Shown here piece after piece: positions 1 through 6,791 of a stretch of DNA of 64,000 nt (positions are counted from its first letter, which is position 1; each line of letters starts with the position of its first letter). Made by a program: the position numbers and the translations under genes. This DNA is from Patescibacteria group bacterium (GTDB taxonomy: Bacteria; Patescibacteriota; Microgenomatia; UBA1406; GWC2-37-13). A model generated the notes under the pieces. The model made no database searches, was not told where the DNA came from, and saw only the letters and a program-made list of their open reading frames with translations. Location of the stretch: positions 113,390 to 177,389 of the forward strand of contig JAOAFZ010000002.1 of the NCBI GenBank assembly GCA_026415975.1, in the 5' to 3' direction.

Positions 1-705
1 TAGCCAGAACCCGATTGCGCCGAAGAAATGGAGAGGTCGTTCAGCAAACCGGTATAAAAAATATGCGGTTATGGTATCGATCAGCCCGATAAACAGCTTG
101 CCGCTACCGAACTTGGACACGCCGTGCACGCGCCTGGTGTGGCGAACCGGAATCTCGCTTACGCGGAATCCCTCGTAAAACGCCGCCAGCGGAAAAAAAC
201 GGAAATTGTTGCCGTAGAGGGGAATCTCTTTAAGAACCACGCGCCGCATGCATTTGTAGCCGCAGTTGATATCCGTAAACGGCGAGTGGAGCGCGTGGTG
301 AATAAAACGGTTGGCAAGCGCGGAGTAGATGCGTATAATGCCGCTGTGTTTCCGCCCCGTTCGGACACCGTTTACCAGATCATTTCCTTCCTCGAGTTTT
401 TCCAGAAATCGCGGGATTTCCCGGGGATCATCTTCTAGATCGCCGTCCATGAAAAAAACGATATCACCCCTCGATTCCGCAACCCCGGCCGCAAGCGCAC
501 GTCCCTTTCCCATCTGCCGATTGAGGCGGATTAGGCGGGTATGCTCGTCATGTGGTACCCGACCAGCGCTATTGTCTTGCGACCCGTCGTCAACGAATAG
601 AATCTCGTAGGGGTGACCGGTGCGGTGTAGCACCTCCGTAAGGCGCTGATGCAGTATCGGGATATTCTCTTCTTCGTTATGAAATGGGATAATTACGGAT
701 AACAT
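1..705 (-). CDS. Family 2 glycosyltransferase, dolichol-phosphate-mannose synthase/GtrB-like (partial)
   Basis: The gene runs off the left edge, leaving the first 235 codons. The GT2 fold is clear: an N-terminal beta strand MLSVIIPFHNEEENI, the nucleotide-binding VDDGSQ at residues 38-43, and the metal-binding DGD at 87-89. A later RRVHGVSKFGSGK segment matches the RxxGxSKxG motif of the DPM1/GtrB group, whose members load a sugar onto a polyprenyl-phosphate at the inner membrane face. The C-terminal membrane helices expected for GtrB would begin near the cut. The start at 705 is favoured because TACAAT (minus strand, 712-717) ends 6 nt upstream, the leaderless arrangement seen throughout the window. 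The sugar and acceptor cannot be told from sequence. Confidence 0.88.
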   Translation of the reverse strand, partial: MLSVIIPFHNEEENIPILHQRLTEVLHRTGHPYEILFVDDGSQDNSAGRVPHDEHTRLIRLNRQMGKGRALAAGVAESRGDIVFFMDGDLEDDPREIPRFLEKLEEGNDLVNGVRTGRKHSGIIRIYSALANRFIHHALHSPFTDINCGYKCMRRVVLKEIPLYGNNFRFFPLAAFYEGFRVSEIPVRHTRRVHGVSKFGSGKLFIGLIDTITAYFLYRFAERPLHFFGAIGFWL

Positions 706-736
706 AGGATTATTGTATCAGATAGCGCATTCGGCC

Positions 737-1348
737 TTACTGGAATGTAATAGATCCGCCTATTTCGGACATAATGCTGTCTGCAGCTTGACTGCCGCCA
801 CGGAAGGTACCGGTAAAGACATAGGCAGTTCCTTGGTGAAGAGTAGAGTAGACTCGGAACGCCAACCCGGTATTCAGCGTTCCCGATTCGATGCGGAAGG
901 GGCGGTTGTTGAGAATAATATCCCGGCACGATTCGGCTTTCGGTCCGCACGCGGGCAACGAAGAACGCTTCGAGATTTCGATCCGGATTGCCGCAGACTC
1001 GGTCGCCGCCGTATCGGATACGAGCCAGGTACCGGACGGCCCTGCAGAAAGCGTCCATCCGGCAGGGTAATCGAAGACGAGCGCCTCATCGGGACGGGAA
1101 AAGGTTGCCAGCGGTTCGGTGCGTGTGTCGGCTGCGGATTTGGTAACAGCGTCGTCCCCGGGATCTCCCGTAGGAAGAATGTTCGGCTGACGGGGGGCCT
1201 GTGTTGGCCCGGACTTGTATTCGCGGACTCCGGTATCGGACGGGTATGTCGCGAAAAACCGGATGAAAAGAAACAGGACAATGACAAACACGAGAAACAG
1301 AACGATCCGTACTTTGGGGAGATGAGAATGTCGGGAATGCCGGGGCAT
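737..1348 (-). CDS. Membrane-anchored extracytoplasmic protein of unknown function
   Basis: This 203-aa protein has a basic N-terminus followed by one hydrophobic helix (residues about 13-33), then a Pro/Thr/Gly linker and a globular part from about residue 88. The globular part begins LVFDYPAGWT, a phrase typical of PsbP-like or other small beta-rich extracellular domains. Two cysteines (in PACGPKAESC) could form a disulfide outside the cell. TATAAT (minus strand, 1355-1360) ends 6 nt before the ATG at 1348. It sits between the GT2 and the DUF2079 membrane protein, all transcribed leftward but each with its own -10 box. I do not recognise the family with confidence; an envelope role is inferred from topology only. 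Confidence 0.75.
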   Translation of the reverse strand: MPRHSRHSHLPKVRIVLFLVFVIVLFLFIRFFATYPSDTGVREYKSGPTQAPRQPNILPTGDPGDDAVTKSAADTRTEPLATFSRPDEALVFDYPAGWTLSAGPSGTWLVSDTAATESAAIRIEISKRSSLPACGPKAESCRDIILNNRPFRIESGTLNTGLAFRVYSTLHQGTAYVFTGTFRGGSQAADSIMSEIGGSITFQ

Positions 1349-1453
1349 ACTTCGATTATACGCGACCTTCGGGAGAAGAAATACCCCCTGTATTGAAGTA
1401 TTTCAGTCTACCTATGGTTGTTTTCGGTACCGGCATTCGGCTCAGTTATCTTG

Positions 1454-3031
1454 TTAGTAGGTTAGCCGCTTGAAAACCTGCAGCCCGGGGCGGTTCTCCA
1501 CCATGTAGTAGCGCGGATCCTGTCGCAGTGCTTCGTACCCGGGGATTGCCCATTCACTGCCATAAGATTCGTACACTTCCTGCGGGTTCACGATCACGTA
1601 GTCGGCTTTTTCGTATCGGTCTGACATCAGGTAGAAATAGCGACGCGAGGTAAAATACGGAGCAAACTTGCCGGTGGCGGCAACACTGATTTCATCCGAT
1701 TCCAGTTTTTGTGCCCACTCGATAAGTGCGTCCCGAGTCGCAGGGCGGTTGCCGAACATATGTACCGCTTCAGTTTTGGAGCCGGGAAGCGGACCAAAGC
1801 TCACTGCGGCGATTCCAGTGAACGCAAGCAGTACTGCAACCAGGATTCCTGCGACTGCTCCTGTATGCGCCGGTCTGTGGCGTTCCGCAAACCCAAGCAG
1901 GAAGCGCATCCCGTATAAAGTGGCGATAAAAATGAAGGGAATCAGCACTGCAGTATAGTGATAAATTATCATTCGCATATTTCCGTTACTGGAAAGGATA
2001 TTTATCCCGAATTCTGGCGCCGCAGCTGCAAGGGCAGGAAGTCCCAAAAGCGGCAGGTACGCCACCGGCTGTAAGAGCGTACGGAGGTACTCGATCACGC
2101 CGGCATGGGTCAGGTACTCTGCAGCCTGAACCGGATTCAGCAGAAGATTCACCACCACCGCGGCAGAGCTTGAACCGAACTTACCATAGTACTCTAGGGC
2201 GAAGTGGGTACCATCCGGCCGGGAGATTGGGATAATCACCTTCATCACCAGGAAAAACCAGGCGATCGAGATGAGAAAGAGCGTTCCAGGAAACACGTAG
2301 GCGCGGGCATTCCGCTTTTTTGCGTGGAAAAATGCTGTATAGGCGGCAAACAAGCCAAAGAAACCAACCGTAAGCGCCACCTGTTCTTTGGTAAGCATCG
2401 CAAGCACGGCAAACAGAAAACTCAGCCGGTACTTCCCGCAGAGCCAGTAATATACCATAAACGGCAAAAACGCCATGGAAAGCGCTACGCCGTGAAAATC
2501 AAAGAGATTGACATAAGCTGTCATAGGGTACAACAGATATGCCGCCGCAACGGCCAGCGATAGCCAGCGGGCGTACTGCTTTCTAGAAAAGAGTCGCGTC
2601 CCTACAAGGTAAAGGCTCAAAGCACCAAGCCCTATCGCCACCGTCTGCACCACAAGAAGCGTCTCCGGGCCGTCCCATATAAAGTACAGCGGCGCAATGA
2701 GCGCAAGAATCATGTCGTTGTGGATTGCCATACGCTTGATCTGGTAAGGCTCAAATGGATCGGTAAGTTCCAGGAATCGCGACCAGTCGAAAGTGGAGAG
2801 GGCTTTGTAGGTATTATACGTCGTCTGGTGCATTATACCAAGATCAAAGTAGTGGGCTACGTACACGTGAATCCGGTAAATAGAGGCAACGGAAAAATAA
2901 ATAACATAGGCGAGAATCGCGATTCCCAGCAGTACTTCCGGCAGGTGGCTGAGGATCCGGTTGCGCAGGCTGAGGATCCATTCAAGAACCCGGGGAAGTG
3001 GTGAACCGGAAGGAGGGAAATGGGTCGACAT
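1454..3031 (-). CDS. DUF2079 family multi-pass membrane protein
   Basis: A 525-aa polytopic protein with roughly ten or more hydrophobic helices. The first extracytoplasmic segment contains AHYFDLGIMHQTTYN, and a second contains a HNDM motif followed by PLYFIWDGPETLL. This D-x-G...H-N/G-D pattern is characteristic of DUF2079, a GT-C-like family thought to include polyprenyl-phosphate-sugar-dependent glycosyltransferases. The extracytoplasmic C-terminal part holds a Tyr-rich VNPQEVYESYG-like region, also usual. A longer frame is open upstream to 3085, but TATAAT (minus strand, 3038-3043) ends exactly 6 nt before the ATG at 3031, so I chose that start. Next to a lipid-sugar-type GT2, a shared role in surface glycosylation is a reasonable inference. 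Confidence 0.85.
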   Translation of the reverse strand: MSTHFPPSGSPLPRVLEWILSLRNRILSHLPEVLLGIAILAYVIYFSVASIYRIHVYVAHYFDLGIMHQTTYNTYKALSTFDWSRFLELTDPFEPYQIKRMAIHNDMILALIAPLYFIWDGPETLLVVQTVAIGLGALSLYLVGTRLFSRKQYARWLSLAVAAAYLLYPMTAYVNLFDFHGVALSMAFLPFMVYYWLCGKYRLSFLFAVLAMLTKEQVALTVGFFGLFAAYTAFFHAKKRNARAYVFPGTLFLISIAWFFLVMKVIIPISRPDGTHFALEYYGKFGSSSAAVVVNLLLNPVQAAEYLTHAGVIEYLRTLLQPVAYLPLLGLPALAAAAPEFGINILSSNGNMRMIIYHYTAVLIPFIFIATLYGMRFLLGFAERHRPAHTGAVAGILVAVLLAFTGIAAVSFGPLPGSKTEAVHMFGNRPATRDALIEWAQKLESDEISVAATGKFAPYFTSRRYFYLMSDRYEKADYVIVNPQEVYESYGSEWAIPGYEALRQDPRYYMVENRPGLQVFKRLTY

Positions 3032-3099
3032 CCGATAATTATACCGTACCGTATTGCCGAGCCCCGGTATGGCATTCGGTCCCAACCGGCAGTTTGCGA

Positions 3100-4050
3100 T
3101 TACCCCTCGCGGTTGCCGGAATGGAACTTCTTATGTACATCGCGGAGCTGCTTACTGGTGACGTGCGTATAAATCTGGGTAGTGGAGATATTCTTATGCC
3201 CCAGCATCTCTTGTACCGACCGGATATCGGCTCCGTGAGACAGGAGATCCGTAGCGTACGAGTGCCGGAGGACATGCGGTCCGATCCGGAACGGGATACC
3301 GGCCTTAAGGCGATACTTTTCGATCATCCGCTCCACGGAGCGTGCCGAGAGACGGAACTTTTCGTCGGTGATGCCTTCCTCTTTTTCCCTGGGGCCGGAA
3401 TAACGCAGAAACAGCGGCCGATACGGGTCTTTTCGCTTTTCCAGATACTTTTGCAACCAGTTGCGGGCATTCTTCGAGATGAAAACCACGCGGGCTTTTC
3501 CGCCCTTTCCGATTACCCCAAACTCGCCGGTCTTCAGATTGATCTGGTCTTTATTCAGATTTACCAGCTCTGAGACCCGTAAACCAGTCGAAAAGAGCAC
3601 CTCCATAATCGTCCTGTCCCGCAGCCCGCGGACCCCCACGGCGGGAACAGCATCGAAGAGACGCTTGAGATCTTCCGGAGTGAGGAACTTGATGTTCCGA
3701 TCCCGTCGCTTACCCAGTTCGATGGTCTCGGGAGAGAGGACGTTCAGCTTGTGTTTTTTTATGAGGAACCGGAAAAGCGACCGCAGAGCTACTAGGAAGT
3801 AATTCTGTGTCTGTCGTTTCAGATCCCCCTTATGCGGGTTTTTATAGTGATGTGAGATATAGAGGCGGAACTGGCGTATATCCTCATCGGTAATTTCCAG
3901 CACGGAGTAGTCGTCCCGGCCTTTCTGCTTCAATAGCCAGTCGCGGAAGAAGCGAATGTAATAGCTGTACATCCGCACCGTGCGGAGGGTAAGGTTTTTG
4001 TCGAGCTCGCAATATTCCAAAAACCGCACACAAGCCTCCTTGATACCCAT
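3100..4050 (-). CDS. Tyrosine recombinase (XerC/XerD-like integrase)
   Basis: At 316 aa this has the usual XerC/D length, with an N-terminal SAM-like core-binding domain (1-110) and a C-terminal catalytic domain. All catalytic residues are visible: R158 (TGLR), K182/K185 (GKGGKAR), H259 and R262 (HVLRH), H285 (LGHKN) and nucleophile Y294 (QIYTHV). It should therefore be an active DNA-breaking and rejoining enzyme. A longer open frame reaches 4119, but the ATG at 4050 matches the family start, and TAATAT (minus strand, 4058-4063) lies 7 nt upstream. Codons 1-68 are repeated almost exactly at 5536-5738. Lying beside a secreted passenger gene suggests a site-specific integration module rather than the housekeeping dif recombinase, but the housekeeping role cannot be excluded. 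Confidence 0.93.
   Translation of the reverse strand: MGIKEACVRFLEYCELDKNLTLRTVRMYSYYIRFFRDWLLKQKGRDDYSVLEITDEDIRQFRLYISHHYKNPHKGDLKRQTQNYFLVALRSLFRFLIKKHKLNVLSPETIELGKRRDRNIKFLTPEDLKRLFDAVPAVGVRGLRDRTIMEVLFSTGLRVSELVNLNKDQINLKTGEFGVIGKGGKARVVFISKNARNWLQKYLEKRKDPYRPLFLRYSGPREKEEGITDEKFRLSARSVERMIEKYRLKAGIPFRIGPHVLRHSYATDLLSHGADIRSVQEMLGHKNISTTQIYTHVTSKQLRDVHKKFHSGNREG
3848..4050 (-). repeat. 203-bp direct repeat, copy 1 (5' end of intact recombinase gene)
   Basis: This segment, codons 1-68 of the recombinase, recurs in the same orientation at 5536-5738 with only two mismatches, both synonymous. The match stops exactly at the A of the start codon on one side and within codon 68 on the other; the sequences beyond are unrelated. 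The repeats bracket about 1.5 kb that holds the Tat-exported passenger gene. Confidence 0.95.
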
Positions 4051-4129
4051 GCATCTGATATTAAACGACGTGAGGGTAGGGATGCAAGGGGAATACAGGG
4101 GTGCCGACCATCTTGGCATGTACCCTGAA

Positions 4130-4163
4130 CCGGGTGGATATCAATGCAGTAATATCCACCCGG
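4130..4163. repeat. Perfect 12-bp inverted repeat with 10-nt loop
   Basis: CCGGGTGGATAT (4130-4141) and its exact complement ATATCCACCCGG (4152-4163) flank a 10-nt loop. It lies just past the stop of the Tat passenger gene and upstream of the recombinase. No T-run follows on either strand, so it is a poor intrinsic terminator. A protein-binding or recombination site is an alternative. Confidence 0.6.
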
Positions 4164-4173
4164 TAGCGGGCAA

Positions 4174-5289
4174 TTAGACTCGGATTAAAGGTAGGAAGAT
4201 CTTTTCGAGTTCGACCGGATCTGGTGGTGGGGGTAATACAACTTCTGCCGGAGCGTGGGTACTGTAGGCAATAACCTTACCATTACCAAACCATGCCCCA
4301 TTTACATTTCCGGGAGTCTGAAATTGTACCTTTAATCCCCGGGTATATGCTGTCATAGTTTCACCAGTCGTAACCACTGAACCCCTATTATTCGACGAAA
4401 TTATTACATTATCAGGAATCGTGCCCACGAGTTGAAGAGAGATATCACGCAGATTAACTGCAAACACTTGATTAACCATTCGATTAAACTGAGAAGTACT
4501 CCTGACGAAGTGCACTATATCCGGATTATCCGTACCAAATACACCTAGAGGCATTCCGATAAGTGGCTCTTGCAACAGTAGGGAACGTATAAATTGACCA
4601 TTTATCCCCTGATACATCTCCAGGGAGAATATATGCCCGTACCGTTCGGCGTCATATTGTGAGCTACCAATAATCAGCATACCCGGACCGTTAAAACTGT
4701 CGGGAACATGTGATACAAATTGCACACTGCGTTGATTACCGGGCTCGGAAAGAGAAATGATCTGACCGGGATCTTCTGTTGAATTTCCCCGAAATTGAGA
4801 TGTAAGGTCATATACCCCCGAATACAGTCCTCTTGTTCCATAAACCAGCACTGAATCGCCGTACAGTATAGGAGGTTCAACGATGCTAAAGTCCTGCGGC
4901 ACCGAAACATTAATCGGCTCCATTCCGAATCCTTCTCCGTTTAATGGGAAGAATCGTAGTCCGCCCCCGGGGATAGGACTTCCCTCAAACACCCCGGAAA
5001 TGCCCTGTCCGGACATGCCCTCTACGGTACCAAAAGTAGCAATATCCGGATTGATAGCAAGGTTGCCTCCGTCTCTCAAGTTACTGGCATATGATTCCTC
5101 AGGTGTCATACTGATAATTCCGCGGAGTGGGCCATTTGGACCATTACCCCGCTCAACGAGATTATAGCCTTGCGACGTTGCTTCGACACGACAGGTTATA
5201 TCGAGACCAACCCAGATTGCCGCTACTCCTGCTAATTTTAAAAAATCTCTTCGGGAGCTCCTATTACCACCAAGTTTTTCTAGGCTCAT
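4174..5289 (-). CDS. Tat-exported protein with Pro linker and C-terminal FLPLI tail (recombinase-associated passenger 1)
   Basis: The 371-aa product starts with a twin-arginine signal: SSRRDFLKLAG at residues 11-21 followed by a hydrophobic stretch, implying export in a folded state. The body is beta-rich, with repeated short strands and Gly/Asn turns such as PDIATFGTVEG, ILYGDSVLVYGTRG and IIGSSQYDAERYG, suggesting a beta-propeller-like fold; no catalytic motif is visible. It ends in a run of four prolines and KIFLPLIRV. The neighbouring passenger at 5823-6530 ends similarly. The -10 box is weak (GATAGA ending 6 nt before ATG). The gene lies between the two copies of the recombinase 5' end, which suggests it was acquired with that element. 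Function unknown. Confidence 0.7.
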   Translation of the reverse strand: MSLEKLGGNRSSRRDFLKLAGVAAIWVGLDITCRVEATSQGYNLVERGNGPNGPLRGIISMTPEESYASNLRDGGNLAINPDIATFGTVEGMSGQGISGVFEGSPIPGGGLRFFPLNGEGFGMEPINVSVPQDFSIVEPPILYGDSVLVYGTRGLYSGVYDLTSQFRGNSTEDPGQIISLSEPGNQRSVQFVSHVPDSFNGPGMLIIGSSQYDAERYGHIFSLEMYQGINGQFIRSLLLQEPLIGMPLGVFGTDNPDIVHFVRSTSQFNRMVNQVFAVNLRDISLQLVGTIPDNVIISSNNRGSVVTTGETMTAYTRGLKVQFQTPGNVNGAWFGNGKVIAYSTHAPAEVVLPPPPDPVELEKIFLPLIRV

Positions 5290-5391
5290 AGTCTTTCTAT
5301 CGGAGGGAATTGTAATGTTTTTCCGATGAATAAATCCGATAGTATAGTAACCGATAAGTAGAGAATTGTAAATAGCGATTATATCTTTTTT

Positions 5392-5442
5392 GATCTATTT
5401 GATCTATTTATATACATTAAATATGTATAAAAATGTATAAAA
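5392..5442. repeat. AT-rich tandem and inverted repeats between passenger 1 and the recombinase fragment
   Basis: The sequence holds two tandem copies of GATCTATTT (5392-5400, 5401-5409) and two tandem copies of ATGTATAAAA (5423-5432, 5433-5442). TATACAT (5412-5418) forms an inverted repeat with ATGTATA (5423-5429). Such AT-rich dyads resemble binding arms of tyrosine recombinases or a regulated promoter, but neither role is shown. Confidence 0.5.
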
Positions 5443-5443
5443 C

Positions 5444-5491
5444 CACCCTGTTAGCAGGGGTACCACGGGGTAAATACCTCCCCACAGGGTG
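5444..5491 (-). terminator. Possible intrinsic terminator after the recombinase fragment
   Basis: CACCCTGT (5444-5451) pairs with ACAGGGTG (5484-5491), and an inner GGGGTA/TACC-CCCC pairing extends the stem. On the minus strand the hairpin is followed by GGTTTTATACATTTTTATAC, a broken T-run. It would end leftward transcripts from the truncated recombinase copy. Confidence 0.4.
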
Positions 5492-5738
5492 TAAAGCCTG
5501 TTTTCAGCTTGTAAATATGTCCGGCTCGTAAAAAATGATGTGAGATATAGAGGCGGAACTGGCGTATATCCTCATCGGTAATTTCCAGCACGGAGTAGTC
5601 GTCCCGGCCTTTCTGCTTCAATAGCCAGTCGCGGAAGAAGCGAATGTAATAGCTATACATCCGCACCGTGCGGAGGGTAAGGTTTTTGTCGAGCTCGCAA
5701 TACTCCAAAAACCGCACACAAGCCTCCTTGATACCCAT
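5451..5738 (-). pseudogene. Truncated recombinase: 5' fragment of the tyrosine recombinase gene
   Basis: The open frame encodes 95 aa. Residues 1-68 are identical to the intact recombinase at 3100-4050, and the remaining 27 (beginning FLRAGHIYK) are unrelated. The fragment keeps only part of the core-binding domain and none of the catalytic residues, so it cannot recombine DNA. The two nucleotide differences from the intact copy are both silent, so the duplication is either recent or the coding sense has been preserved. A short DNA-binding or dominant-negative product is possible but unproven. It lies downstream of the second secreted passenger gene, mirroring how the intact recombinase lies downstream of passenger 1. 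Confidence 0.85.
5536..5738 (-). repeat. 203-bp direct repeat, copy 2 (truncated recombinase)
   Basis: Same orientation as 3848-4050, with 201 of 203 bases identical. Start-to-start distance is 1,688 bp, which defines a repeat-bounded unit carrying passenger 1. Confidence 0.95.
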
Positions 5739-5822
5739 ACCCCCAATAGCACACGACTAACAAGACGCGGCGCAAGGGGGGGAAGGGACATTCGCCGACT
5801 GAAACATGCCAGCAGGCAATGT

Positions 5823-6530
5823 TTACCTTCCTATGAATGGCAGATAGGTCTTACTTTGTTCTACGCCGCCACCAGGAGTTGGAGTAGGAGGAGGGGGAGG
5901 AGGGAGAGGAGGGAGGCCAATGGTAGGTCCAGGGCTCGGAACAACATAGTCATTTCCCTCAATTTCAACCCTGGCCGTTGAAAGTGGTCCAGGGATCGCC
6001 CTCCCATCTTGACTTGGTAAAATTCTCACATTGAAGTCTTCGCTATTGACCGGAGCTCCAACTATAAGAGACAGAGAAGCATTCCTATCACGTCCCACAT
6101 ACCATTCCCAATAAAAAGTAACTCTACCCAGTGGTTCTATGGGTTGGCCATCTGGACCAAGCTTCCAGATTTCCACAGTAATAGGCTGTTCGCCCTCGGA
6201 CATCTCTTCACCAAGAACTACGCGAAGCTCACCCCAAGCATGAGTCGCATTCGGGTGGTTCACCCCGAGCCGGAACACAGGCCATAAAAAAGATACCTCA
6301 TAAGGAGCTCCGAGAATTTCGCCATTTTCTTGCATGGCAGAAACTGCTCCTGACCCCGTCAAATCAGGAACCCAACCGCTTCGCAATTCTTCTAATTTTT
6401 TACGGGGCATATTCTGCACATAAGGGGCCGGCTGGGTATCCCTGATCTCGCCTGAGGGGGAGCTTGGACTAGTAGTAAGAGCAACCGCTGCGGCTAGAAC
6501 GAAACGAGCACTTCTTTCGATACTTGACAT
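5823..6530 (-). CDS. Secreted protein with Pro/Thr linker and C-terminal YLPFI tail (recombinase-associated passenger 2)
   Basis: The 235-aa product has a plausible Sec signal (RSARFVLAAAVALTTSPSS, residues 7-25) and a beta-rich middle with no recognised motif. A long Pro-rich linker follows (residues about 202-223, including PPPPPPTPTPGGG), and the protein ends EQSKTYLPFIGR. The tail resembles that of passenger 1 (KIFLPLIRV) although the bodies share no obvious similarity. In Chloroflexota many secreted proteins end in a PTP linker plus a YLPL-type tail, possibly a sorting or surface-anchoring signal; that comparison is from general knowledge. TATAAA lies only 2 nt before the ATG, so promoter and start fit less well than elsewhere. 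Function unknown. Confidence 0.65.
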   Translation of the reverse strand: MSSIERSARFVLAAAVALTTSPSSPSGEIRDTQPAPYVQNMPRKKLEELRSGWVPDLTGSGAVSAMQENGEILGAPYEVSFLWPVFRLGVNHPNATHAWGELRVVLGEEMSEGEQPITVEIWKLGPDGQPIEPLGRVTFYWEWYVGRDRNASLSLIVGAPVNSEDFNVRILPSQDGRAIPGPLSTARVEIEGNDYVVPSPGPTIGLPPLPPPPPPTPTPGGGVEQSKTYLPFIGR

Positions 6531-6686
6531 TATTTATACGCTGTAAATTTTAATACAATCGGGCTAAGGCAGTTTCTACTGCAACAAAGCCAATTCAACT
6601 GACACGATTGTAGCATTACACGGTGAATCTGTAAAGATTACTTTGATATGTTATTACTTACTTAGTGTGTATTTTTTTACTTTAAA

Positions 6687-6742
6687 ACTCCATCATTCTA
6701 TCGTATTGTATTCCTTATGCACATCCTCACGAAAGATGGAGT
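6687..6742 (-). terminator. Possible terminator downstream of the six-hairpin glycosidase-like gene
   Basis: ACTCCATC (6687-6694) and GATGGAGT (6735-6742) are inverted with a 40-nt loop. Leftward of the stem the minus strand reads TTTAAAGTAAAAAAAT, a poor T-run. The rest of 6531-6791 is AT-rich with no ORF I can support. Confidence 0.3.
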
Positions 6743-6791
6743 ACGGTAAACTCTGCCTGATTAATTGTGACTTTGGATCGCTTTGAAGCTT

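Noticed and set aside
713-1396. Long plus-strand frame opposite the 737-1348 gene
   Set aside because: No family features, low-complexity Arg/Gly translation, and it is the shadow of a minus-strand gene with a promoter.
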